Source of the DNA: a bacterium
Lineage (GTDB): Bacteria > SM23-31 > JAUVVT01
Direction: 5' to 3'
DNA: 9,504 nucleotides
NCBI GenBank assembly: GCA_030616165.1
Contig: JAUWXV010000145.1
Coordinates: 1-9,504 of the forward strand
Part shown: piece after piece, positions 1-5,365 of the stretch
How positions within the stretch are numbered: position 1 is the first letter of the stretch
How the letters are laid out: every line of letters starts with the position of its first letter
Program-made: the position numbers and the translations under genes
The notes under the pieces: model-generated
What the model saw: the letters and a program-made list of their open reading frames with translations, nothing else
Told to the model about the DNA's origin: nothing
Databases searched by the model: none

Positions 1-1
1 G

Positions 2-67
2 AAAAAATTTGAAAAAATATTACCTCATATTTATATTGAATCGAAAGATAAAAAAACTGAAAATTGA
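2..67 (+). CDS. Possible 3' end of an upstream gene (partial)
   Basis: An open frame enters from the left edge and ends at TGA 65-67, giving a 21-residue charged tail that starts KKFEKILPHIYIE. It reads more like protein than the other two + frames: one stops at once, and the other gives only a Lys/Ile/Leu-rich string. It would be the last gene before the promoter at 82-110. The fragment is too short to assign to a family, and a chance open frame in AT-rich DNA is possible. Confidence 0.3.
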   Translation, partial: KKFEKILPHIYIESKDKKTEN

Positions 68-81
68 ATAATAAAAATTTA

Positions 82-110
82 TTGACTTTAAAAAAAAATA
101 TAACTAATTT
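82..110 (+). promoter_or_regulatory. Sigma-70-type promoter for the gene at 208
   Basis: A TTGACT -35 box (82-87) and a TAATTT -10 box (105-110) are separated by exactly 17 bp, in a very AT-rich stretch with an A-tract in the spacer. Transcription would start near 117, giving a leader of about 90 nt before the ATG at 208. The same ATTGACTTT core recurs at 7439-7447 upstream of the ATPase gene. Both hexamers are one or two bases from consensus. This is a sequence match only. Confidence 0.5.
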
Positions 111-207
111 TATTTGATTTAAATTACATAATTTATTTACAGAACTTCAGCAAATTATTCGAAACTTACAAAAGATTTGTCAATTAAAAGGAAGAAAAGT
201 TAAAATT

Positions 208-1155
208 ATGTACCAATATAACATCACTGTGTGGAGAATGTGCGAGGAAGCAGCAAAATCATTAACCGAGATTTTCACTCCTATTGATGTTATTAGAGAA
301 GTTCAGAAAAAATACCCAGATGTAAAGAATTCGACGATTAGGTGCCAGGTAATAGCTTCAAGTCCGAATCACCCTTCTTCTAAACATTATACAACAACCC
401 ATAGAGCATTTTATTATTTGGGAAATGGTAGGTATAGATTCCTTAAATCCGATGATAAAATAATAGAAAAAGAAATGAACCTTTATGAAAGATGGGGCAA
501 GACTTTGATAAAAGAAGGGGCAGAAAAACGCATAAATTCTTTAATCGAAAATCTCGATTCAATATTAAGTGATTTCAAATACAGGGAAGGACCTGACTTG
601 TATTTTTACAGAAGGATTATAACAGAACACAAATCCAAAAAATTGTCTGAATTGCTTCAAAGTAACTATTTCATCGAATTGATATATGCTACCCTTGTAT
701 CTTGGGATATGAGTTCCAGGGCGGCTAAAATGAAATATTTTGATGAATTTAAAAAAGCAATCATAAAAAATAAAGAAGTAATATTAGAACTTTCCGAGAA
801 AAAAATAGATAAATTGAACAAAGATGAATTTGGTGATGTATTAGCAAAAATATTGTCTATTTATGACAAATTACATGTGATGAAAAGTGATTCAAGATTT
901 GTTTCAAATTCGAAAGTATTGCATTTTTTATTACCTAATTTAGTAGTTCCAATGGATAGAAAAAGCACATTAAAATTCTTTTACGAAAATACCACTGAGT
1001 CAAGAAATAAATTCAGAGATATTATGAATGAAGCACACAAAATTTCTAAAAATCAAATATTCAAAAATCATTTCGATAGCAAGTGGCATACAACAATTCC
1101 AAAAATGATAGATAATGCAATTATTGGTTTCATGAAAAATAAAGTTTACCGATAG
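208..1155 (+). CDS. Uncharacterised protein with winged-helix-like N-terminal domain (restriction-associated type)
   Basis: The protein has 315 residues, no signal peptide and no membrane segment. Residues 8-80 look like a small helix-turn-helix/winged-helix module: an FTPIDVI helix, KKYPDVKNSTIR, an NHPSSKHY stretch, then FYYLGNGRYRFL. From memory this resembles the DUF7669-type domain found at the N-terminus of some restriction-related proteins. The rest (90-315) is mostly helical, with two stretches that look conserved: LVSWDMSSRAAK (163-174), and SKVLHFLLPNLVVPMDR (235-251) followed by TLKFF. I recall similar motifs in unnamed bacterial and archaeal proteins but can give no function, and I see no nuclease or methyltransferase motif. 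AAGGAAG at 188-194 is a Shine-Dalgarno, 13 nt before the ATG. The next gene follows after 31 bp. A DNA-binding role, perhaps in a restriction or defence module, is inference. Confidence 0.8.
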   Translation: MYQYNITVWRMCEEAAKSLTEIFTPIDVIREVQKKYPDVKNSTIRCQVIASSPNHPSSKHYTTTHRAFYYLGNGRYRFLKSDDKIIEKEMNLYERWGKTLIKEGAEKRINSLIENLDSILSDFKYREGPDLYFYRRIITEHKSKKLSELLQSNYFIELIYATLVSWDMSSRAAKMKYFDEFKKAIIKNKEVILELSEKKIDKLNKDEFGDVLAKILSIYDKLHVMKSDSRFVSNSKVLHFLLPNLVVPMDRKSTLKFFYENTTESRNKFRDIMNEAHKISKNQIFKNHFDSKWHTTIPKMIDNAIIGFMKNKVYR

Positions 1156-1166
1156 CGCAAAAATCT

Positions 1167-1175
1167 TGCTATAAT
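1167..1175 (+). promoter_or_regulatory. Perfect extended -10 element before the GIY-YIG gene
   Basis: TGCTATAAT matches the extended -10 consensus TGnTATAAT exactly and sits in the 31-bp gap between the two genes. No clear -35 box is visible, and an extended -10 need not have one. Transcription from here would start near 1182, leaving about 5 nt before the ATG at 1187 and excluding the GGAG at 1176-1179. It may be a second promoter making a nearly leaderless message, or chance in AT-rich DNA. Confidence 0.35.
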
Positions 1176-1186
1176 GGAGTGTTAAT

Positions 1187-1582
1187 ATGGGAGGTCAGGA
1201 ATATACAAAGATTAATAGAAAAAAATTAGGTGATATTCCGGAAAAGCCAGGTGTTTATCAAATTAAATGGTCTAATGAAATTATTGGTAGATTACTCGGA
1301 AAAGATAAGGAAGGTATTTTAATGATTGGTGAAGGAGTTAACTTGAGGAGGAGAATAAGGCAGTTTTTAACATCAATAGAAGGAGGTTCTCGCCCACATG
1401 CGCAAGGAGCTAGATTTCGGAACCTGAAACTGCATGAAAGGATAGGTATAGATAAACTTGAGGTTAAATTATCACAAACAGAAAATAAGGAAAATGCAAT
1501 GCGAAAAGAAGATGAATTTTTAAAATACTACCAACAGAAATTTGGTGAATTACCTCCTCTAAACAATAAGGGTGGTTTTTAA
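1187..1582 (+). CDS. Small GIY-YIG-like nuclease domain protein
   Basis: The 131-residue protein has the GIY-YIG elements in order: GVY (22-24), the second strand LMIGEG (45-50) in place of YIG, an arginine-rich helix NLRRRIRQF (52-60), an acidic helix RKEDEFLKYY (106-115) that could supply the catalytic Glu, and a terminal PPLNN (123-127) supplying the Asn. GIY-YIG enzymes cut DNA with a single divalent metal and occur in restriction enzymes, homing endonucleases and repair nucleases. Here the domain is the whole protein, so target recognition would need another subunit or the loops. The second tyrosine is replaced by Met46, which may weaken activity. GGAG (1176-1179) lies 7 nt before the ATG. 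Close spacing behind the winged-helix-like gene suggests co-expression. The family call is by motif, not by alignment. Confidence 0.65.
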   Translation: MGGQEYTKINRKKLGDIPEKPGVYQIKWSNEIIGRLLGKDKEGILMIGEGVNLRRRIRQFLTSIEGGSRPHAQGARFRNLKLHERIGIDKLEVKLSQTENKENAMRKEDEFLKYYQQKFGELPPLNNKGGF

Positions 1583-1613
1583 CAGTTATACATTTTGATA
1601 CTTTATTAGCTAA

Positions 1614-1643
1614 AGATAACCAGATGTAAAGAGTTCAACTGTT
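1614..1643 (+). pseudogene. Possible relic of a second winged-helix-like domain
   Basis: This stretch reads R-stop-PDVKSSTV and matches KYPDVKNSTI in the gene at 208 (residues 35-44). Of the 20 bases at 1620-1639, 18 agree with 315-334 of that gene. The changes look like coding drift: TCG to TCA and ACG to ACT are silent, AAT to AGT and ATT to GTT are conservative, and TAC to TAA makes a stop. A palindromic repeat begins 15 bp downstream. The match is short, so chance similarity is possible. Confidence 0.25.
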
Positions 1644-1657
1644 TATTAATTATTTAG

Positions 1658-1678
1658 ATGCTGAAATAAATTCAGCAT
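1658..1678. repeat. Short palindromic dispersed repeat (CTGAA...TTCAG type)
   Basis: A perfect inverted repeat has 8-bp arms, ATGCTGAA and TTCAGCAT, around a 5-nt ATAAA loop, followed by GACA. It has the form of the CTGAA-n-TTCAG-ATGACA dispersed palindromes common between genes in several bacterial groups (recalled, not searched). It lies between the accessory genes and the pilus cluster. No T-tract follows directly, so it is not a classic terminator, though the transcript would fold. Confidence 0.6.
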
Positions 1679-1768
1679 GACAAGTAGGTAATACTAATGT
1701 GAAAATAATAACTCTTACATATATTATAAATTTACAAAAGTTAAACAATACACACATTTGGAGTTGAA

Positions 1769-2272
1769 ATGGCAAATGAGAAAAAGAGCAGGTCGCTCAT
1801 ATATGAAATACTAATAGTAATACTCATAGGCGGACTTCTTGGGTCATTACTTATCCCTAAACGTATTTGGGATATAGAATCAAAAAATGAAGAAGAATGT
1901 CAGTCCAGATTACTGAACCTCTGGACATTAGAGACATTTTTTAAGCAAAAAACAGATAGTTATGCTGCTTCTGTCGACACCCTTATTGAAGTTTTAAAAA
2001 GTGATTCTGCAATTATGACGCTCTTAGATACTTTCTATACTCGCAACATCTTTCCAAATGAAGATACCCTCGAGACTATTTATAAAATGCCCATTGATTC
2101 TGTTCGAACCTGTCCCATGACGGGAATGGAATATTATATCGCCATTTCCGACTCTATACCATTCATTAGAATAAACTGCCCTAATGTGGAATCTACGGTG
2201 CCTGAATATTTCGTCTTCAAGAAAAAAATAATCAATCATGGTTCAATTATTGATGGGAAAGTGAGCTGGTAA
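1769..2272 (+). CDS. Pseudopilin-like membrane-anchored protein
   Basis: This 167-residue protein has a short basic N-terminus (residues 1-8) and one hydrophobic segment (about 9-30). The segment aligns without gaps to a type IV pilin N-terminus: SLIYEILIVILIGGLLGSLL then IP puts Glu13 at pilin position +5 and Pro30 at +22. The residue at -1, normally Gly for prepilin peptidase, is Arg8, and +1 is Ser. The globular part has paired CP motifs, CPMTGMEYY (115-123) and CPN (137-139), a layout I recall from pseudopilin-like proteins of some uncultivated phyla; Cys115 and Cys137 could form a disulphide. GGAG (1760-1763) lies 5 nt before the ATG. The PilM-like gene starts 4 bp after its stop, so this is the first gene of the cluster. 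It could be a minor pseudopilin or simply an anchored platform subunit. Confidence 0.65.
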   Translation: MANEKKSRSLIYEILIVILIGGLLGSLLIPKRIWDIESKNEEECQSRLLNLWTLETFFKQKTDSYAASVDTLIEVLKSDSAIMTLLDTFYTRNIFPNEDTLETIYKMPIDSVRTCPMTGMEYYIAISDSIPFIRINCPNVESTVPEYFVFKKKIINHGSIIDGKVSW

Positions 2273-2276
2273 TAAT

Positions 2277-3239
2277 ATGCGAAATAAACCCCGGACAAAA
2301 AAAATAGGGCTTAACCTTGGACCACATGAACCATGCATCGTTGAAATTACTCATCTTTCAGACCGCTTAGAAGTTACAAATTTAGTTGATATAGACATAG
2401 GTTCTCCTTTCAATTTCGATACCATTAATAAGAAAACCACTCTTAAAAACATTGGATATAATTTAAAAAAAGCAATCCTTTCCGAAAAAATAATCGCACA
2501 AGACCTATTAATATCACTTGACTGTAGTATGGCAGTGATAAAACGATTGCCCATTGATAATAATTTAAATGATAATGAAATTCAACAACATGTTTTATGG
2601 GAACTTCAACAGCATCTGATATCACCTGTAGAAGAATACTACTTTGATTTTCAAAAACTACCAAAAACATCATATTACAATTATCCATCTCTCCTCATAG
2701 TAGCAGTAAAAAAAAAGATAATAAAAGCAGTAAGATATATTTCAAAAATATCCCATCTAAACCTGAAACTCATTGATATTAATATATTTGCATTTATAAA
2801 TGCCCTTGAGACAAACTACAAGTTAAAATCGACAGAAAAAATAGCAGCGATTGAAATAGCAGAAAATCAACTGACATTTATAATACTCGAAGGTAACAAT
2901 TTTCTTGGGTTTCATCACATACAACTAAACGAAAACCTTTATCCTGACAAAAAAATTCCTCCCGAAAAAATTTCCGGGGAGATAAGAAAAAATATGCCTC
3001 TTCTCATTTCATATCATGAAACCCAAGAAAACAAAACGGAGTTTGATAGAGTGTTTTTATTTAAAAATAACAAAAATTTAAACTTAAACGAAATTTTAGA
3101 GATAGAGAGTGAATCAAAATTTGAAATTTTAAACCCTTTAAAAAAATTGTCAATATCTCCAGAACTTAAGGAAAAAATAGACCCGCTTGCCGACTATTCC
3201 GAATTTACAGAATCAGTCGGTCTCGCAATAAGAGAGTAA
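2277..3239 (+). CDS. pilM: PilM-like actin-fold protein of a pilus/secretion platform
   Basis: The 320 residues follow PilM, the FtsA/actin-fold cytoplasmic protein that binds the PilN N-terminus in type IV pilus and type II secretion platforms. Landmarks in order are KIGLNLGPHEPCIVEIT (9-25, the phosphate-1 strand pair), AVIKRLPI (86-93), a PilM-type helix then ISPVEEYYFDFQKL (115-128), LLIVAVKKKIIKAVRYIS (139-156), LIDINIFAFINALE (165-178), AAIEIAENQLTFIILEG (190-206) and a terminal ESVGLAIRE. In typical PilM the first motif is DIGS and the later one contains DIG. Here they read NLGP and EIAE, so nucleotide binding may be reduced or lost. It starts 4 bp after the preceding stop with no strong Shine-Dalgarno, suggesting translational coupling. 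The PilN-like gene starts 8 bp downstream. Length is slightly under the usual 350. Confidence 0.7.
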   Translation: MRNKPRTKKIGLNLGPHEPCIVEITHLSDRLEVTNLVDIDIGSPFNFDTINKKTTLKNIGYNLKKAILSEKIIAQDLLISLDCSMAVIKRLPIDNNLNDNEIQQHVLWELQQHLISPVEEYYFDFQKLPKTSYYNYPSLLIVAVKKKIIKAVRYISKISHLNLKLIDINIFAFINALETNYKLKSTEKIAAIEIAENQLTFIILEGNNFLGFHHIQLNENLYPDKKIPPEKISGEIRKNMPLLISYHETQENKTEFDRVFLFKNNKNLNLNEILEIESESKFEILNPLKKLSISPELKEKIDPLADYSEFTESVGLAIRE

Positions 3240-3247
3240 AAGATACT

Positions 3248-4210
3248 ATGATAAAAATAAATTTATTAGGGACCGAAGAAAAACAAAAAAAACCAATTAA
3301 GCGAAAAGGAAAAAAGAGAAGTTCATTTACTGAAAAAATTTTACCTTTCGTTATATTAATAATTGTTGTTGGACTTTTTATTTATATATATTTGCCAGAT
3401 TTATTAAATTTTATACCTTCAATACTAAAAGATGAAGTGAGTATCACCGAGCCTGTTCAGATTGAAGTTCCTGAAAAGAGTGAACCGGCAATAGATATTG
3501 CCCAAATGCCTGCAGTAAAAGAAGAGGCTAAACCTGAGATTGAACCGGTAAAAGAGGTGCCAAAACCCCAGCCGGAGAGACCAAAGCCACCTGTTAAAAC
3601 GGAAGATTATTTAATAAAGGCTTATTTTATCAATCAGAGGGAAATTAATGGTTTTTCTGCTTTGAGGAGTGCTGTTTCAAAAAAGATAGAATATAATCTT
3701 ATCACTGTAAATGAAGGCTATTTTATTTCTGAAATAATTGTTGACTCCAATGATGAAATTGCACAGTATGATATTGACCTAAAGGGAAAAATTCCAGGAG
3801 GTGGAATAAAAATTATTGGTGTAAATAAAACCATTGAAACCAATAAATTAATAGCACAAATCTGGGGCTATCTTGAATCTTATAAAGGTCTGCCGCAAAA
3901 GACTGAAACCCCTTTCAAAGAGTTTTACGAACCATCTGAAATTATATCTAAAATCAGGGAAATTGGGGAAAAAAGTGGTTTCGTTATAAAATCATATGCT
4001 ATACAAAAAACATTTGAACAGGATAATTATCAGAAATCTCCAGTATTATTAAAACTTCAAGGTTATGATGAAAATTCCATTAACTTTTTTGAAAGTTTAA
4101 AAAAAGAAAATTTAAATTTTCTCATTCTCAAAATCTCTGGAGTTCCCATACTGGACAAAAAAAGTGTCCTGATTGCTATTAATCTTGAAGTTTTTGTTCC
4201 TTCTATCTGA
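3248..4210 (+). CDS. PilN/PilO-like single-pass inner-membrane platform protein
   Basis: The protein begins MIKINLL, the hallmark PilN N-terminus that docks into PilM. A basic stretch (11-24) and one membrane helix (about 31-49) follow. Residues 63-118 form a Pro/Glu/Lys-rich linker (VPKPQPERPKPPVK at the end), expected to span periplasm. The C-terminal 200 residues have alternating strands and helices ending in LLKLQGYDENSINFFESLKK and VLIAINLEVFVP, the pattern of the ferredoxin-like lobes of PilN/PilO. At 320 residues it is longer than a usual PilN (about 180-220), so it may merge PilN and PilO roles. It follows pilM by 8 bp and the next gene is rsmD, not pilO, pilP or pilQ. The N-terminal call is good; the fold of the C-terminal half is inferred from strand/helix pattern. 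Confidence 0.65.
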   Translation: MIKINLLGTEEKQKKPIKRKGKKRSSFTEKILPFVILIIVVGLFIYIYLPDLLNFIPSILKDEVSITEPVQIEVPEKSEPAIDIAQMPAVKEEAKPEIEPVKEVPKPQPERPKPPVKTEDYLIKAYFINQREINGFSALRSAVSKKIEYNLITVNEGYFISEIIVDSNDEIAQYDIDLKGKIPGGGIKIIGVNKTIETNKLIAQIWGYLESYKGLPQKTETPFKEFYEPSEIISKIREIGEKSGFVIKSYAIQKTFEQDNYQKSPVLLKLQGYDENSINFFESLKKENLNFLILKISGVPILDKKSVLIAINLEVFVPSI

Positions 4211-4244
4211 TATGAACATCCAATAACAATCTCTAATCTCTCCA

Positions 4245-4250
4245 TATAAT
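4245..4250 (+). promoter_or_regulatory. TATAAT -10 box positioned for a leaderless rsmD message
   Basis: A perfect TATAAT ends 7 nt before the rsmD ATG at 4258, which places the expected transcription start at or next to the A of the start codon. The gap holds only T and A bases, and no purine-rich Shine-Dalgarno precedes rsmD. This layout is typical of leaderless genes. No good -35 is seen. AT-rich DNA yields such hexamers by chance. Confidence 0.4.
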
Positions 4251-4257
4251 TAAAAAA

Positions 4258-4845
4258 ATGAGAGTATCAGCAGGGGAAAAAAAGGGAACAAAACTTAAAG
4301 GTCCAAAAAAAAGAGATATAAGACCCACAACTTCTATCGTCAAAGAATTTATTTTTGAATTTTTGCGCGAATACATAAAAGGGAAAAAAGTGCTTGACCT
4401 TTTTGCAGGAACAGGAAACTTAGGAATTGAGGCAATATCAAGGGGGGCAAAATCGGTTTCTTTTATTGATATATCCAAGCATTCTATTCATCTGATAAAT
4501 GATAACCTAAAAAAGACCGGTTTTGAAAAATACGCAAATGTCTTTAAAACTAACGTGTTTAGTTTTATTTCAAGGGCATTTAAGGATAAAATTAAATACG
4601 ATATTGTTCTTACTGACCCACCGTTCAAATATAAAGACCTTTATAAATTATGTAAAAGTGAAAAACTTTATGCCATTATACAAAAAGGTGGATATTTTAT
4701 AATCGAACACTATCCAAAAATAGAAAAGAGGTCTTATTACAGGGGATTCGAACTTATAAAATTTAAATCATTCGGGGGAAATAAAATATCAATCTTTAAA
4801 AAGGTGGAAAAAATTGAAAACAGCAGTATATCCAGGGACATTTGA
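4258..4845 (+). CDS. rsmD: 16S rRNA (guanine-966-N2)-methyltransferase RsmD
   Basis: RsmD uses S-adenosylmethionine to methylate N2 of G966 in 16S rRNA during 30S assembly, in the cytoplasm. The order matches the family: MRVSAGEKKGTKLKGP at the start, RPTTSIVKEFIFEFL (22-36), motif I VLDLFAGTGNLGIEAISRGA (45-64) binding the cofactor, and motif IV DPPF (120-123) binding the target base, with Phe in place of the common Tyr. The family-like C-terminus SFGGNKISIFKK ends near residue 182; the last 13 residues overlap the next gene. At 195 residues the length is normal. The start fits the family N-terminus although no Shine-Dalgarno is visible, which agrees with the leaderless arrangement at 4245. 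rsmD followed by coaD is a widespread bacterial gene pair. Confidence 0.92.
   Translation: MRVSAGEKKGTKLKGPKKRDIRPTTSIVKEFIFEFLREYIKGKKVLDLFAGTGNLGIEAISRGAKSVSFIDISKHSIHLINDNLKKTGFEKYANVFKTNVFSFISRAFKDKIKYDIVLTDPPFKYKDLYKLCKSEKLYAIIQKGGYFIIEHYPKIEKRSYYRGFELIKFKSFGGNKISIFKKVEKIENSSISRDI
4801..4807 (+). promoter_or_regulatory. Ribosome binding site that fixes the coaD TTG start
   Basis: AAGGTGG lies inside the 3' end of rsmD, 6 nt before the TTG at 4814. The distance and purine content support TTG as the start codon; no ATG or GTG gives the family-standard AVYPGTFDP N-terminus. Confidence 0.6.
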
Positions 4846-5284
4846 CCCCATAACAAACGGGCATATAGATATAATTGAAAGGGCTCTTAAAATTTTCGAT
4901 AAAGTAATTATTGCTGTCTCTGTCGATTCAACCAAAAATCCTTTGTTTACCGTCGAAGAAAGAATAAAGATGATAAGTGAAGCAGTAAAAGACATACAAA
5001 GGATTGAAATTGACTCATTTAGTGGATTATTAGTGGATTATGCGAAAAAGACAAACGCGATAGCAATAATCAGGGGACTTCGTGCGGTATCCGACTTTGA
5101 ATATGAATTCCAGATGGCTTTGATGAACAGGCGGCTGAACGAAAAAATCGAAACTGTCTTCTTAATGCCCAACGAAAAATTCACATATCTAAATTCGTCA
5201 ATAGTTAGAGAAGTGGTATCACTTGGCGGAGATATAAGCGACTTCGTTCCCGAAAATGTTAAAAATGAACTGAAGAAAAAATGA
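4814..5284 (+). CDS. coaD: Phosphopantetheine adenylyltransferase CoaD
   Basis: CoaD transfers AMP from ATP to 4'-phosphopantetheine, giving dephospho-CoA, the penultimate step of coenzyme A synthesis; it is a cytosolic nucleotidyltransferase, usually hexameric. The sequence has the AVYPGTFDPITNGH N-terminus with the TNGH nucleotidyl motif (14-17), the conserved IIRGLRAVSDFEYEFQMA (85-102), and YLNSSIVRE (125-133) containing the ISSS/T-type ATP-binding motif. Its 156 residues match the usual 155-165. The start codon is TTG at 4814, supported by AAGGTGG at 4801-4807 and by the family N-terminus. It overlaps the rsmD 3' end by 32 bp, so the two are likely co-transcribed and translationally linked. 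Confidence 0.95.
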   Translation: MKTAVYPGTFDPITNGHIDIIERALKIFDKVIIAVSVDSTKNPLFTVEERIKMISEAVKDIQRIEIDSFSGLLVDYAKKTNAIAIIRGLRAVSDFEYEFQMALMNRRLNEKIETVFLMPNEKFTYLNSSIVREVVSLGGDISDFVPENVKNELKKK

Positions 5285-5314
5285 GACATTAACTCAAAGT
5301 AAGTAATAACATCC

Positions 5315-5342
5315 TTGCTGCTTTTAATAATTACGCTAAAAT
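5315..5342 (+). promoter_or_regulatory. Possible promoter of the aminotransferase gene
   Basis: TTGCTG (5315-5320) and TAAAAT (5337-5342) are separated by 16 bp in the 81-bp gap between coaD and the aminotransferase gene. A start near 5349 would leave a leader of about 17 nt holding the strong TGGAGGA Shine-Dalgarno at 5354-5360. The -35 is a moderate match, so the gene may instead be read from rsmD-coaD. Confidence 0.35.
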
Positions 5343-5365
5343 AAATACAAAAATGGAGGACTACG

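Noticed and set aside
1581-1643. Inverted pair AACAGTT (1581-1587) and AACTGTT (1637-1643) after the GIY-YIG gene as a terminator
   Set aside because: The arms are 49 nt apart and only 7 bp long, with no T-tract; chance is likely in AT-rich DNA.
5038-5289. Minus-strand open frame of 83 codons inside coaD
   Set aside because: It is antisense to a gene with all CoaD motifs and has a low-complexity Phe/Ser-rich translation.
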